Below are positions 45,344-57,364 of a DNA stretch of 64,000 nt, one piece after another. Origin of the DNA: Drechslerella dactyloides (Eukaryota > Ascomycota > Orbiliomycetes > Orbiliales > Orbiliaceae); assembly GCA_020064725.1 (NCBI GenBank), contig JAGTWJ010000019.1, forward strand, positions 2,108,001 to 2,172,000. The letters run 5' to 3'. The translations under genes were made by a program, and so were the position numbers. The notes under the pieces were generated by a model. The model searched no databases, was not told the origin of the DNA, and was given only the letters and a program-made list of their open reading frames with translations. Each line of letters opens with the position of its first letter. The stretch's first letter is position 1.

Positions 45344-48233
45344 TTACAGCGGCATGTGTATCCACAATTCAAGGTTGTCCCGGTAGTCCAACCGCAAGGC
45401 GTTCCACGCATCCTCCACAAGTATCTGAATCGTCCCATAGTCGTTCCCTTGGCCGATTTTGATGAACCGATCCGGCACATCCACTCCACTAAGGGTCACC
45501 TGTCTGATACGACCGTACAGCTTCGGGTCCGAGTAGTTCGCAAAGAAGCCTACATCAATATCAGACTCGTTATTAGCAAAAGGTAAATAAAATTTCTGGG
45601 GGAAGATAGGAATGGTCATACCAAGAACACCCAGTGCTTTCAGCCCAATACTGATCTTAACAGTGGAGCCGTCGGACATGAAGCGTACATTCGTGATCGC
45701 TGCGGCGCCGGATATCTGCCCCAGCAGCCCAAACACCGCCAGGCGAACTTCGTTGTATACCGAAGATTTGCTCGTTCGCGCCGTGTAAATAGGACTGACC
45801 GTCGTCACGTCCCAACCGCCCTTCTCCATCACCGTCTTGATGTACCCGTTTGCGCTGACGAGCTTCGCAGTGCGCGAGTTGTGAGAATAAACAGCATAGC
45901 TGCCACCAGTCCGAGAAGCGATAGCAGGTCCAACTATTCGCTTCAAAGGGAACATGTCGGATCTTGCCCGTCCGCCGTCAAGACTGAAAGTTCCGACCAA
46001 CTTCATCCTGTAGTCGTCGGGCCCCGCGACACTGGTAATCTTGATCGTATAAGACTCGGTGTAACTGCTAAAAAACTCAAGGCTCTTAGCGGCGTCTGGT
46101 CGGAGCGCGACCATCCGCCCATCCTTATCTGGCGCGGTAATTTTGCGAACGATGCTGCTGTCGTGACTGCCCACCTCATCGGTGATGTAAACAGGACCGC
46201 CGGACAAGCATCGGGCGGCAGCATGGTATGAGCCCCAGTCATGTCGCGTCTGGAACATGTCCCAATCGGCCATGACGTTCAAGTTGGAAGTGAACAAGGC
46301 ATTATGCGCATTGGCAAAAATGTGCCAGGGGTGGCTATCCGGTGTATGCGGGAAAAAGTCATCGGAATTGCGCAGGCAAAACCGGGGCAGCTGGGGATCC
46401 AAATGGTTTGTGAAAAGGATCTGTGGCACCATTGACATGCATGAAATGGCGCGGCCTCCAAAGTACTTTTCTGAAGCGAGGCGCCAGGCCTTTAGGTATG
46501 CTGGGAAGAGCTCGCCCCTCTCTGAAGATGGGATCCGCTCGTCGAGTAGGCATTGCGTATCGGCTTTGACCGCTGTTATGCCCGACTTGTAGAGGAATCT
46601 ATGGAAACTTGGTTAGATACGATCGATGTGATCGCTGCGGAGAAGATAGTGGAGGGTACACACGCATAAAAGTCATCGTAAAATTGGATTACGTCTTCTT
46701 TGCTGACGACATAGATGCCATTGCGCATCCGTCGCAAGGAGTATTTTGATGCGATCCAGCCATTCGGGCTGATACCGTTCCAGTACCCAAGTATACCATG
46801 CCAGACAGCAACATGCTTGACGGCCCTGTGTTTATTCTTGATATCGTCGACGAGACTCCTCAGTCCGCCCGGGAATCCAGCCTTATTGGCTTCGAAATCC
46901 GTCCAGCGGCGGCCGAAAGGATCGTTATCGCTGCCGTCCAGCGATTGCCAATTGTCGTCGATGATGATCGTCTCGATATTGATGCGGTTGCTGTAGAGGT
47001 CGTCGACGGCGTCGACCACACGCCTTTTCGTAAGCGAACGGCCTAGCGAATTCCACGTGCAATACTTGAGCGCATCGCTCCATGAGTCCTCCGGTCTAGG
47101 CCTGGGCACGCCCGGTGACTCTGAAGGAACACCTGAGATCCTCTTCGCCCAGTAGAACGCCTCGTCTACCGCTGTTTCGATATCGCCGGCCATTACCACC
47201 ACGATGGTGCCCTGGACCAGCCGCTCCGTATCATTCCTCCCGACGGCGACAACTCTCCCTTCGCCATCGCCCTTGAGATACAGTGTGCTCGATGCCTTGC
47301 TGATCGGTAGGAAGACGATAACGCCCCGAACGGTCTGGAAGGCCGCCATCACGCATTCCCTCGGCGGATGGAAGCCTCCCCAGGCGCGTCCGCGGTTCAC
47401 CGAATGGCTAGGTTCCACCCACGCCGTGCCATGTTTCACCGTGGCGAAATGCGAGACTATTTTATCAGGGACGGGCGCGCCGAGAGTCGCCTCTGTGTAT
47501 CCGGGGTTATCGTAGCTGGACGGCGCGCGCGGTAGTATGTTGACATTGTAAGCCCATGTCGTTGGTTCCTCGCGCACGTTTTCCGTCCGAAGCTTGCGCT
47601 CAACGGTAACATTGTTGCGTTGGTCTGGTGGAGGTGTGAAGTATGTATGGAGTGAGGTTGGGTCATCCAGGTTTTCCTCCTCTGACACCTCGCTGTCGTC
47701 GGAGTAACGAAAGAGGATCACGCTATCGCTGGTCTGGAGTTCGTGGTTCGCCCAGAGAGTCGTGTCTGAGCTGCGGTGGTCGGTGTATTTAAGGGTGAAG
47801 GCGAGTGGGGTGTCGCGCGATGCGGGTGCCTGGAGGGTGGTCTTGAAGCTGATGGTACTCTGTTCTTGACCTACGCAGAGCTAGATAGAGGTCAGAAGAG
47901 GTGCACGAAGCTGGAAGTCAATGGTGTAACGTACGACGTCCACATTGGCGATCCGCATAGGCGTCTCTTGCCAAGAGTCGCCGCCGCCGTCGTGCCATAC
48001 GACGCAGGTCGGCGAGTGCCAACCAGCTGCTTTTGAATTCTCCTCTAGCTCGGAGAACGAGAAGTCCATGCAGACAACTATCTCGACCTGTATATACGTA
48101 TACGTAGGTTGATTACATCGTCGTCAGCGCCATTCATACAATTGCGCGAATCTAGATCTGGCGCAGTGGAACCAACTTCATCACCGTCGACGACGGTTGT
48201 CCCCCCAAGGGGCGGGTAGCACGTAATCTGCAT
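45344..48233 (-). CDS. GH36 raffinose-synthase/Sip1-like alpha-galactosidase
   Basis: Four exons, 48233-48177, 48087-47935, 47880-46664 and 46598-45344, encode 893 residues without a signal peptide, so the enzyme is probably intracellular. The 57-nt first exon encodes MQITCYPPLGGTTVV, a typical start for this family. The GT-GG-TT donor after GATGAA joins to TATACAG/GTCGAG in phase. The barrel shows IIIDDNWQSLD, the nucleophile region AVKADTQCLLDE and the acid/base region GGPVYITDEVGSHD, with CMSMVPQ between them. Members cleave or transfer alpha-galactosyl groups of raffinose-type sugars and are often called raffinose synthase or Sip1 in fungi. The true substrate cannot be told from sequence. 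A C-terminal all-beta domain ends LELWIHMPL. Confidence 0.9.
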
Positions 48234-48778
48234 GGTGGAATCGTTTTGGTTCCGGCAGGAAGCTGCGACAGGGAGCGAGCACGTCGTACCGCCCTGATAG
48301 ACTGGGATACGATGCTATAGCTGTCGATAAGAAGGGAGTTGGTGGAAGAGTCGCTTCGGAGTTGAAGGACGCAAGTGCGGTAGTCGCATTTGTATTTATT
48401 CCCCCCCAACCTCCCAGCAGCCGGTGCAGGGCCACGAATGTGGTGGATGCGCGAGCGTTCAATAGGCTGTCATTTTCGGATCAGCTGGTCTGCGGATGGC
48501 GGCCACGAGGCCTCGCCAACGAACAAAGTACGTACCTGAACGCTGGCTCACATGCTCGTTTACGGCCCCAGGCAGACAGGAGAACGGGAAGCGAATAAGG
48601 TAAGTGGATCTGGTACTTTTTCGCGATGATACTGTGGGTATAAACTAAGAATACGCAAGAAACCAACAATAGTATGGTAGTAGCACCAAATAAGAAATAT
48701 GAATATGAGAGCCATGTCTATTGTGACCCGCGATTAAAGCAGCCCCCGCTCAGATGCATACCGCCTAAGCGCAGGCCC
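48234..48778. other. Intergenic between tandem minus-strand genes
   Basis: Promoter of the GH36 gene and 3' flank of the Myb-protein gene. No supportable gene. Confidence 0.45.
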
Positions 48779-51700
48779 CTAGCTCTGCTTCTTCGCGATT
48801 CGCTCTGTCGCCGCACTCTCTCCCATCTCGTCGTCGGCTTCCGAGCCACCTGACGCATCATCCTCGCCGTAATCGCTCTCTGTGTTCCCGCCGTCCAAGT
48901 CCAAGTCACTCATCTCATCCGCTTCTACTTCTTTGGACTCCGCGCCGCTCTGGCGTTTCCCCTTGAGCTTCCTGGGCTGTGGCTCTTCCTCCTCTTCTTC
49001 CTCAGGCAGCTCGTCTGCATACCAGCTTTGTCCCTCAGCGACCATCACGTCGCCGTACCCTGCGTCCTCGTCGGAATCTTCAATTATTTCTGCCGACATG
49101 AATTTCCCCTTCTTCGCTGGCTTCTTCAGCCCTAGTCCTTTCTTCGCGATCCCTTTCGCACGGCTCCCCTTCTGCTCTCTCTCATCAAGATCTTCTTCCT
49201 CTTCAAGCTTCTCTTTCTTCCTTTCTTTCACCTTTACCGCCCCCTCTTTTTTCTCTTTCGATTTCACTACATCCTCTTTCTTGTTCTCTCTCGCCCGGGT
49301 CTTCTCTTGCCTCTCCTTCGTCGTCGCGGGCTGCGAGGGCGGCTGGGTCCGCTGCGAGGAGAACGGATTTGATGGCGAATGCGCCGGTTTTGTTGCCGTA
49401 GTCACCTTGCTCAATTGCGAAGACCCCCCCGGTTGGCGCGGGTTCCTAGCGTCTGCTGGGATCATTATCTCAACAGAGAGGCCCGGCTGCGTACGCTGAG
49501 GGGTTTGTTGGGAGCTTGCTGCTCCAGCGGCGGGTCGATGGCGCTTAGACCTCATCGTAGCAGGTAGTTCTTTCATCTGCGCGAGTTGGTCCTTAACGAA
49601 CTCCCTGAGATCCTTCTGCCCCCCGTTATCGTTGTTTTCCAGATACCGCTTGAACCCCGCTCGGAGTTGGGCTGCCGTGAAATGCTTGATGTTGTCGCGT
49701 TCTGCAATCTTATGCCAATCGATGCCCTCGGGGTTATCGTAATCAAGCAGCGATATCCTAGAGATCAATAGGTTAGCGGGATTGCTGCGGACGTTAGATG
49801 GCGGGGAACATACTGCTGCAGGATGAAGAAGTAGTCGCCCATCTGCATGTTGCTGGCTTCCGTGGCGTCTTCTTCACACACCGGCTCTTCCTCCTCTTCC
49901 TCCTCTACTTCTTCCTCTGCTACTTCATTTTCCGCTTCTTCGTCGTCAGCCGCCGCTTCCTCGTCGCCCTCGCCGTCCTCGCTTTGTTGCTTCTTTTTGG
50001 TTCTGGGTCTCTTCGGTTGCTTCCCCTCCGCACTCTTAGTGCTTGGGTCTTTCTTGCGCTTGCGGCTCAAGCTGCCTGCGGTCGACGATATCTTACTCCA
50101 CATTCTCTTACCCTTCCACCGGCACTGCATCCGACTCCTCGTGTGGCCCATCTCCTCACTAACGATACCCCAGTCGATCTCTTCGCGATGGTACATCTTT
50201 TCTTTCTCAAGCCACGCCGCTCGTGTTCCTGCATCTCCGGCGGGCGGTGGGGGCAACCAAGTGGTCCCCTTCTGTGCAGCCTCTGCAACAAGCACCTCGA
50301 GCATCTCGTTTAGAATGTTGGCCAGCCTGAATTCTTCGTCGACGTCCCAGGCATCCGTCCGGCGGTTCTTCCCGCAGACAACGTAGTTCTTCCAGCGATC
50401 TTTGCAATCCTCGGGCATCCGGTTTATAGAGCTACCAATTTTGGACCACTTTGGTCCGTGCCGACGGACCAACTGCGCCAGTTCTTCATCCTGCTCCGCG
50501 GACCAGACGCCTCGTTGGGCGAAGTCATTATACAGTCGCTTGACGTGCTTGTATAGACTAGTCCGCTGTCGGTGCGGCAGATTGGCGACAACCATGTCCC
50601 AGAAGCCATTGCTCTGCCAGTCGGCCTGCCATATCTTCTGAACAAAGTCGGCGCGAGAGAGAGGCGGGTCTTGCACTGCGCAGAATCTGTGGACTACGTT
50701 TTGAATGATTGTGTCTTCAGCTTGGGTGTATGCTCCCTTGTTGAAGGTTTCGGGCGCGGGAGGCGGGGGCGGTTGGGGGTCGCTGGCCTTTGCACGCCCG
50801 CGCTTGCGCTTGGTCTCTGGGACGATGACAGGTGGCGGTGGTGGGGTGTGCGCGCGGGTGCGTTTGCGTTTAGACGTGGCAGCGGTGCTCTTGTCGGTGC
50901 TCTTGTCGGTGTTTGCAGTTTTCGGGGGTTGCTCCGTGATATCTTCTAGATTGCCTTCTGTAGTGCTTTCAACGCTGTTCTCAGTAGCGGTCTCGGTAGT
51001 GCTAGTGACCTTTGTGATTTGTGCCGTAGTATTTTCAGTCGCTTCCGTGCTCTCCTTAGGGACCCGCCCAGTTGTACTCCCAGTAGTCTCCTTGGTATCC
51101 TGCTTCTTCCTCCTTTTCTTCCTAGCCTCCTCGATTGGTGCGTTATCTGGTTCCTCTGTCAATTGATTCTCGTGCTCGATGAGCGATTCTTCGGCGGAAT
51201 CCTGGTCAATCGGCTCTTCTTCATCGCTGGATTTCCGTGGCCGGTCCTTGTAAGACTTTCGGTTCTTCTGTTTTTGTTTCTTGGTGGGTGTTTCGGACGC
51301 CGCCTCGGGGCTGGGTACTGCTTCGTGATCCTCGTGTTCCGGTTCGGCTTCAATTGGCCCATCCGCGGGGTCGTCAGCCGGGTCTATGGCTGTGTTTAAG
51401 ACGATCTCCTCTCCCCTCTCCTCGTCCACGTGATGCTTTCTCTTCTTCTTCTTTTTCTTCCCACTGCTCTCGCTATCTTTGTCTCTCTTCCTCTTGCGCT
51501 CGCCCTCTTCGATGACCTCGTCCTGATTGTGCTCATACTCCCCCGCATTTTCCACGTAATCCTTGACGTCTATGTGTTCCGGATGTGGTAAATTGTCGTC
51601 CGACGCCGTTAACTTTGACTTTGACCGCTTCTTCTCACGCTTCTTCGACGAGCCGTCCCCGCCCCTGCTCTTGTGTTCTGAGTCGTGTTTGGGCATGGCT

Positions 51701-51921
51701 GACGATAACACCGGAGACAATGACAATGACTGCGAGCGTGACCGTGATCGCGAGGAACGATGATGCTGTCGGTATTGCAATTGTAATTGTGCGGGCGAAT
51801 CCGGCGGTAGGAAGTATGGTGGAGGTAGCGAGGAGGGAGGGTCGGGCTGGTCAGAGGAGGATTCCTGGAGTGTTGGTTGCGATCCTCCAATGAAGCTCCA
51901 GACCTTTCCCAGGGAAAGCAT
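48779..51921 (-). CDS. Reb1/TTF-I-like Myb-domain DNA-binding protein
   Basis: Two exons, 51921-49814 and 49757-48779, encode 1028 residues. The splice CAGCA/GTATGT to CTCTAG/GATATC, with GCTAAC as branch site, restores FILQQ-ISLLDYDNPEG. Residues from about 60 to 390 are extremely charged and disordered, with many Lys/Arg and Glu/Asp runs. A Myb/SANT array follows: KGAYTQAEDTIIQNVV, then GVWSAEQDEELAQLVRRHG and PKWSKIGSSINRMPEDCKDRW, then IDWGIVSEEMGHTRSRMQCRW. This arrangement matches Reb1/Rtf1/TTF-I factors that bind rDNA terminators, stop RNA polymerase I and block replication forks. A DUF-like helical segment (IDWHKIAERDNIKHFTAAQL) and a second acidic/basic tail complete it. Location is presumably nucleus or nucleolus. 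Binding to the rDNA terminator in this fungus is inference. Confidence 0.87.
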
Positions 51922-52564
51922 GCTTCTGGACTATCGGAGAAGCATCTGTTGGAATCCGGTCGGAGAGCCGCATCTGACGGCGGAATAAGGGAGAAGAAGG
52001 CGGGGGAGGCTCTGTTCTGGCGCAGCGCGTTGAAGCGTTAGCGTTGATGAAGCGCGCTCGCAAGCCTATTTAGAGGTGGGCACGTGGAGCGCCAGCGGTA
52101 GGGCGGCGGTGAGGGAGGTAGCGTACATATAATACAATGAAGGTAGTGTATTGTATCGTCCTTGCGACAGGGCGTGGCGCATGTAGGTCGACTGCGACGG
52201 AAGCGCTCGCGGGTCGCAGGGCGATGGCGAAGTTGGTTTGCAGAAGTTTGCAGATTTGGTGCCTGAGAACCTGCATTTGGCGAATGAACTGATCGGACGA
52301 AAGCAGACCGCACTTTCTCCTGACCAAACAGGCATCATATCCAAAGTGCTTTTAGAATCAAGTATCTTCTGACAACCTTTTGCGCGTGATAAGATGCTAT
52401 AAGAAGTGCACAAGTCACCAGCAAGCAGGCGTAGATGTTTATGGGCGTCTGTATACATTGGTATCTGCTTCCCAACAGCGTATTTCAGATACATCTATGG
52501 CATCTAATATCAATCTACAATCTAACCACCAATTCAATGACCACACAATTTCATATCTAAAGCT
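51922..52564. other. Intergenic between tandem minus-strand genes
   Basis: Promoter of the Myb-protein gene and 3' flank of hem4. Overlapping short frames on the minus strand have no recognisable content. Confidence 0.45.
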
Positions 52565-53584
52565 TCACGATTCAGCCTTCAGACTCCACTCCTTGACAGC
52601 CTCAAGCAAGCCCTCCGGACTCGGTGTCTTAGCCACAGCCTCCGGCCTTCTTCGAAATTTCTGCCACAGGAAATCCCTCGTCGTCGGCCCAATCGTACAA
52701 ATCTTATACCGATTGCGCTCCTCACCCCGCCCTTCCAGCACATTGAGCGCGGCATCAGTCCCCGTCGGCGAGAAGACAATTATCCACCTCACCTCGTCGA
52801 CATCTCCCTTCTCCTCCCCCTCGAGCTTGTTCAGGCATGCGCGGAACTCGCCAGCAAACCCCTCCGCCACGCCCGTTGTGTATACGACAACTTCCTCAAC
52901 GCTCATACTAGCGCCCATCAGCTCCCTCACTTTCTCCGGCACGCGCATGGGGATGATAGTGTTGTGCGTCTCGCCGACGAGGAAGAGCAGGTCCCGGGTC
53001 TCGTTTCTAGCGACGTAGTCGTCGATAATGTAGTCTGCTAGCACTGCGCCGTTGCCGGATTCCGCGCCGACGACGTGGGATTCCGTGAAGCCGAGGTTTA
53101 CGAGCGCCTTGCCCGTCGCAGGACCGACGACGTAGATTCGGGTTGCAGCGAGGAAATTCGTGACCGTCTCGCTGTCGGTTTCTGTAACGTTGTGCGAGTC
53201 AGTCCATTACATAGTTCGTATAGTTTGATGCTGTTGATGGTGGTGCTAACCCTTCAACTCCTCGAGGAGAGCACCCAGCGCCTCTACTGTCCGCTGGCTG
53301 GTGATGACCAGTCCGCTAAACCGGCCCTGCGAGGTGTCGTCGGCGGCGCCGATTGCATGATCGAGAATGAACGCCCTCACGACATCGGTGTTGACGTGGC
53401 GGTGCTGCAGCACGGGTATGAAGATTGGCTCAAACGTGCCCGTCGAAGTGAAGAGGACGTCGTAAGGGTCCGTTGGTGATGACTTGGTTTTGAGCAGCAG
53501 GACGGGTGTTTTCCGCTGCCGCGAGGATGGCGGGGCTGCGGGGTCCTGCGGCCTTGCGGGGTCTCCAGCGGTCTCCCCAAACAT
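52565..53584 (-). CDS. hem4: Uroporphyrinogen-III synthase
   Basis: Fourth common step of heme and siroheme synthesis: cyclises hydroxymethylbilane with inversion of ring D to give uroporphyrinogen III, in the cytosol. Two exons, 53584-53251 and 53181-52565, encode 316 residues; TTGAAGG/GTTAGC to GTTACAG/AAACCG restores EELKG-ETDSET in phase 1. The family is weakly conserved but its landmarks are visible: an N-terminal PVLLLKTKS strand, LVITSQRTVEAL, YVVGPATGKALVNLGF, LLFLVGETHNTIIP and the C-terminal WIIVFSPTGTDAAL followed by KICTIGPTTRDFL and TPSPEGLLEAV. The first 25 residues are Pro/Ser-rich and probably disordered. Length and two-lobed layout are normal for fungi. Confidence 0.93.
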
Positions 53585-54267
53585 GATGAAGTATCTTGGC
53601 TTATGAGCTTATTGCAAGTTGTAAACGAGATTGAATGAGTTGAGCTTTCGCACAGAACTCTGAATGCACAGTCCTCGATCTCTACTTTTATATTCTTCGG
53701 CTTCTTCCCAAATCACGTTCGACCTAGACACCTGCGTAAAATTTAAGTCCCGAGATATTTCGCGCTCTCCTCACCGTCACTCCACCGTGCAAATTCTGGT
53801 ACAGTCTGGTGGTCGCGGTAGCACATCTCAGCTAGCTTCCTCATGCAGCTATTGGACCATGAGAACACCAATCATACTCGTTACAGTGGGCAGCCACCGA
53901 CCCGGTGACTAGCATGAGATGCCTTGGGACGCCAGCCGGTATTACCTCAGTACCAAACTTTGCCCGACAGCTCCGTCGCCTTCGGTATATATTGAATAGT
54001 TCTATTCTCCGACCAAGCAGGTATTATCAAGAAGAGTTATTATATTAATATCATGCGTGGAGAATCAATCTTCCCCTAGCAGCCGCTGTGCCCACTCTTG
54101 CCAGCGACCTAATTACAAAAAACTAGGAAAGAGATGAGATGCGATGCAAGAATGCCAAAATCCGGACCGCTCGCACCCCGAAATGCAGATTAACCAAACC
54201 ATCCTATGCAAACACCGTCCATCCGCTCGTCCGCCCCTTCCATCCCCATCCGACACACTACTATCTC
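53585..54267. other. hem4 promoter and rnr1 3' flank
   Basis: About 680 bases with two CCAAT boxes in opposite orientations near 53851-53872. No gene visible. Confidence 0.45.
53851..53872. promoter_or_regulatory. Pair of CCAAT boxes upstream of hem4
   Basis: ATTGG at 53851-53855 and CCAAT at 53868-53872, about 270-290 bases before the hem4 ATG. In Aspergillus the CCAAT-binding complex with HapX controls heme and iron genes, so the pair may be functional. Such pentamers are common, and no HapX half-site was identified. Confidence 0.28.
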
Positions 54268-57200
54268 TTAACCAGAGCACATCGTGCACGCATCCTTGTT
54301 CTCAATGCTGCACTGCAGCACCTTTTGCGCGTATATATCGCCCTCACGCTCGTCCGACTCCCCAAAGTCGTCCTCCAACTGTCCCAGCTTCTTCATCCCC
54401 AGTGATAATTCCTCCTCGCCTTGCGGGCCGGACGGCGGGCTCGTTGTCAAAAGCTTGGGCGACTCGCCCTCGTCCAGGTCGGCTGTGAATGGGTCCCTCG
54501 AGGACGTCTGCCCCGCGTTGATAAGGCTGATTGGATTGTTTTCGTCGCGCGACGTCACTGCAGCGACGGTTCCCGGTACCGCTGCGATGCCGGCGCCGTT
54601 GACGACGGTCTTGCTCTCCATCATCGGGCGCGGCACCGATGCGTTCGCGAAACCAGCGTGCATCGCGCCATTAGAAGCAGGAGGCGCCTGGTACAGACCG
54701 AGATTGCGCTTGGTGCTTCGCTGCGACGCGACGGTCTTGTCTTCAACCATCAACGCCTCTTGGTCCACCGTGAACTGGATGGCTGCCGAAGCGGCCATCG
54801 TTCGCAAATAGTACATGCCGGTCTTGAGACCCTTCTTCCAGCCGTAGAAGTGCATGGAGGTGAGCTTGCCCATTGTCGGGTCCTTGATGTGGATGTTGAG
54901 AGACTGCGATTGGTCGATGAAAGCAGCCCGGTCAGCGGCAAGGTCGATGACAACCTTTTGCGAGATCTCCCAGACTGTCTTGTACAAGCTCTTGATGTCT
55001 GCTGGGATGTTGGGAATGTTCTGGATGCTGCCGCCGTCGGCGATGATGCGGTTCTTCATGTTGTCGCTCCACAGGCCGAGGTCGACGAGATCGCGCAGCA
55101 GCCAGGGGTTGACGACCTGGAACTCGCCGGCCAAAACGCGGCGGGAGTAGATGTTTCTACAATAATAGCATTAGCACTCTATTCTCAAGGGATATTGCAT
55201 GTGAAGAAGGAGGTGTTCTTACGAGGTGTATGGCTCAAAGCACTCGTTGAAGCCCAGGATCTGGCTGGTGGAGGCAGTCGGCATTGGTGCGACCAACAAG
55301 CTGTTCCTCATTCCGTGCTTCTTGATCTTCGCCTTCAGGCCATCCCAATCCCAGAGTTCGGTCGGAGTCACACCCCACAGGTCAAACTGTAGTTGACCTT
55401 GACTTGCAGGAGATCCCTCGAAGGTCTCGTAGGATCCGTGTTCTGCCGACAAGTCGACGGAAGCTTCGCAGGCCGCATGGTAGATAGTTTCAAAGATCTG
55501 CTTGTTGAGGTATCGAGCCTCAGGCGAGTCGAAGGGCATGCGCAAGGCAAGGAATGCATCTGCGAGACCCTGCACACCAATGGCGATAGGTCTATGACGA
55601 AAGTTGGATCGCTTTGCCTCCTCGACCGGATAGTAGTTGACGTCAATGATTTTGTTCAAGTTCCTAGCAACGACCTTTGTGACATCGTGCAACTTCTGGA
55701 AGTCATACTCGTTGCGCAGCGTGTCGACATATGTGGGGAGAGCGATGGAAGCAAGATTGCACACAGCAACCTCATCGGGACTGCTGTACTCGACGATTTC
55801 CGTGCAGAGGTTGGAGCTCTTGATGACACCAAGATTCTTCTGGTTGCTCTTCCTGTTGCACGAATCCTTGTACAACATGAATGGATTGCCGGTTTCGGTC
55901 TGAGCCTCCAAGATGGCATACCACAGCTTCTGCGCCTTGATGACCTTGCGAGGGAGGTCTTTGGTCTGTTCGTACTTTTCGTACAGTGCTTCGAATTCTT
56001 CGCCGTAGCAATCAGACAGTCCGATAGCCTCGTTGGGGCAGAACAGACACCAGTCCTGATTGGCCTCGACACGTTTCATGAATAGATCGGGAATCCACAG
56101 GGCATAGAAGAGGTCTCGTGCGCGGATCTCCTCCTTGCCGTGGTTCTTTCGTAAATCCAAGAACTCGAACACATCCGCATGCCACGGCTCCAGGTAGATG
56201 GCAAATGCGCCAGGACGTTTGTTACCACCTTGGTCGACGTATCTGGCAGTGTTGTTGAAGACACGGAGCATGGGAATCAAGCCATTGGAAGTGCCGTTAG
56301 TGCCAGCAATGTAGGATCCCGTAGCTCGAATATTGTGGACGTGCAGACCGATGCCGCCCGCGGTCTTGGAGATCAGAGCGCACGTCTTTAGAGTGTCGTA
56401 GATGCCCTCAATGCTATCGTCCTTCATCGCCACAAGGAAACAGGAACTAAGCTGCGCTTGTGGGGTTCCGGCATTGAAGAGCGTTGGTGAGGCGTGGGTA
56501 AAGTACTTGCTACTCATGAGATTGTAGGTCTCGATTGCCTTGTCAATGTCCTCTCCGTGGATCCCGACGGCCACACGCATGATCATATGCTGTGGACGCT
56601 CTGCGACTTTGCCATCGAGTCGAAGAAGATAAGACCGCTCGAGAGTTTTGAATCCAAAGTAGTTATAGTTGAAATCTTTGTCGTAGACGATAGCGGAGTT
56701 GAGCTCATCGGCATGCCGGATAACGGTCTCGTACGTCGCTTTGGAAATCATTGGCGACGGCCGCTTGTTCCTCTACTCGGGGAATTAGCTGGAAATCCAA
56801 ACCAACGGTGAAGTTGAACCGTAATCACATACTGGGTTCACATAGTGATAGAGGTCGGTGATGACCTGGCTGAATTGCTTCTTGGTCTGCTTGTGCAAGT
56901 TGGAGACGGCAATACGAGCTGCGAGAATGGCGTAGTCCGGGTGGGTGACGGTCATGTACGCAGCAGTTTCGGCAGCCTGCAAAAATCTTGTCAGTAGGTT
57001 GAAAATCTTCCACTTGAATCAATTGACTGTCGACATACCAGATTGTCGAGCTCGACGGTGGTAACACCCTGGTAGACACCAGCGATGACCTTCTGCGTGA
57101 TGCTAGCTGCATCGACGTGTTCGGAGTCCAAGCCATAGCACAATCTTGAGACTCGAGCGGTAATCTGCACAGAGTTCAGCTACAGTGATTCTTGAAGGTC

Positions 57201-57364
57201 CAATCAAGCACAGATCCACCCTACTTTGTCGAACTGGACGCGCTCCTTGCGGCCATCTGTCGAGACAAGTTAGCAATCGCGGAACAGGAGCGGGTGGGCC
57301 GCCGTGCGACGGAAGTTCCCAGGGCCGGAGTCGAGCGATACGTACCTCGCTTGTACACGTACAT
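54268..57364 (-). CDS. rnr1: Ribonucleoside-diphosphate reductase large subunit
   Basis: Class Ia large (R1) subunit that reduces ribonucleoside diphosphates to deoxynucleotides, working with an iron-tyrosyl radical small subunit. Six exons, 57364-57346, 57256-57225, 57164-57039, 56976-56833, 56772-55223 and 55156-54268, encode 919 residues. The first two exons are only 19 and 32 nt and encode MYVYKRDGRKERVQFDK. Features in order are the N-terminal ATP cone (about residues 1-90), the substrate-site cysteine in LSSCFLVAMKDDS, the allosteric-loop region around TAGGIGLHVHNIRATGS, the radical-site triad in SSNLCTEIVEY, CNLASIALP, and a C-terminal tail ending DACTMCSG, whose CxxC pair re-reduces the active site. 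The tail before it is long and low-complexity, as in other fungi. An MCB-like ACGCGT lies 393 bases upstream. Confidence 0.97.

Noticed and set aside
49798..51399. Several Ser/Phe/Leu-rich plus-strand frames
   Set aside because: They are antisense to Lys/Glu-rich repeats of the Myb-protein gene, which produce long Ser/Phe/Leu-rich shadows.
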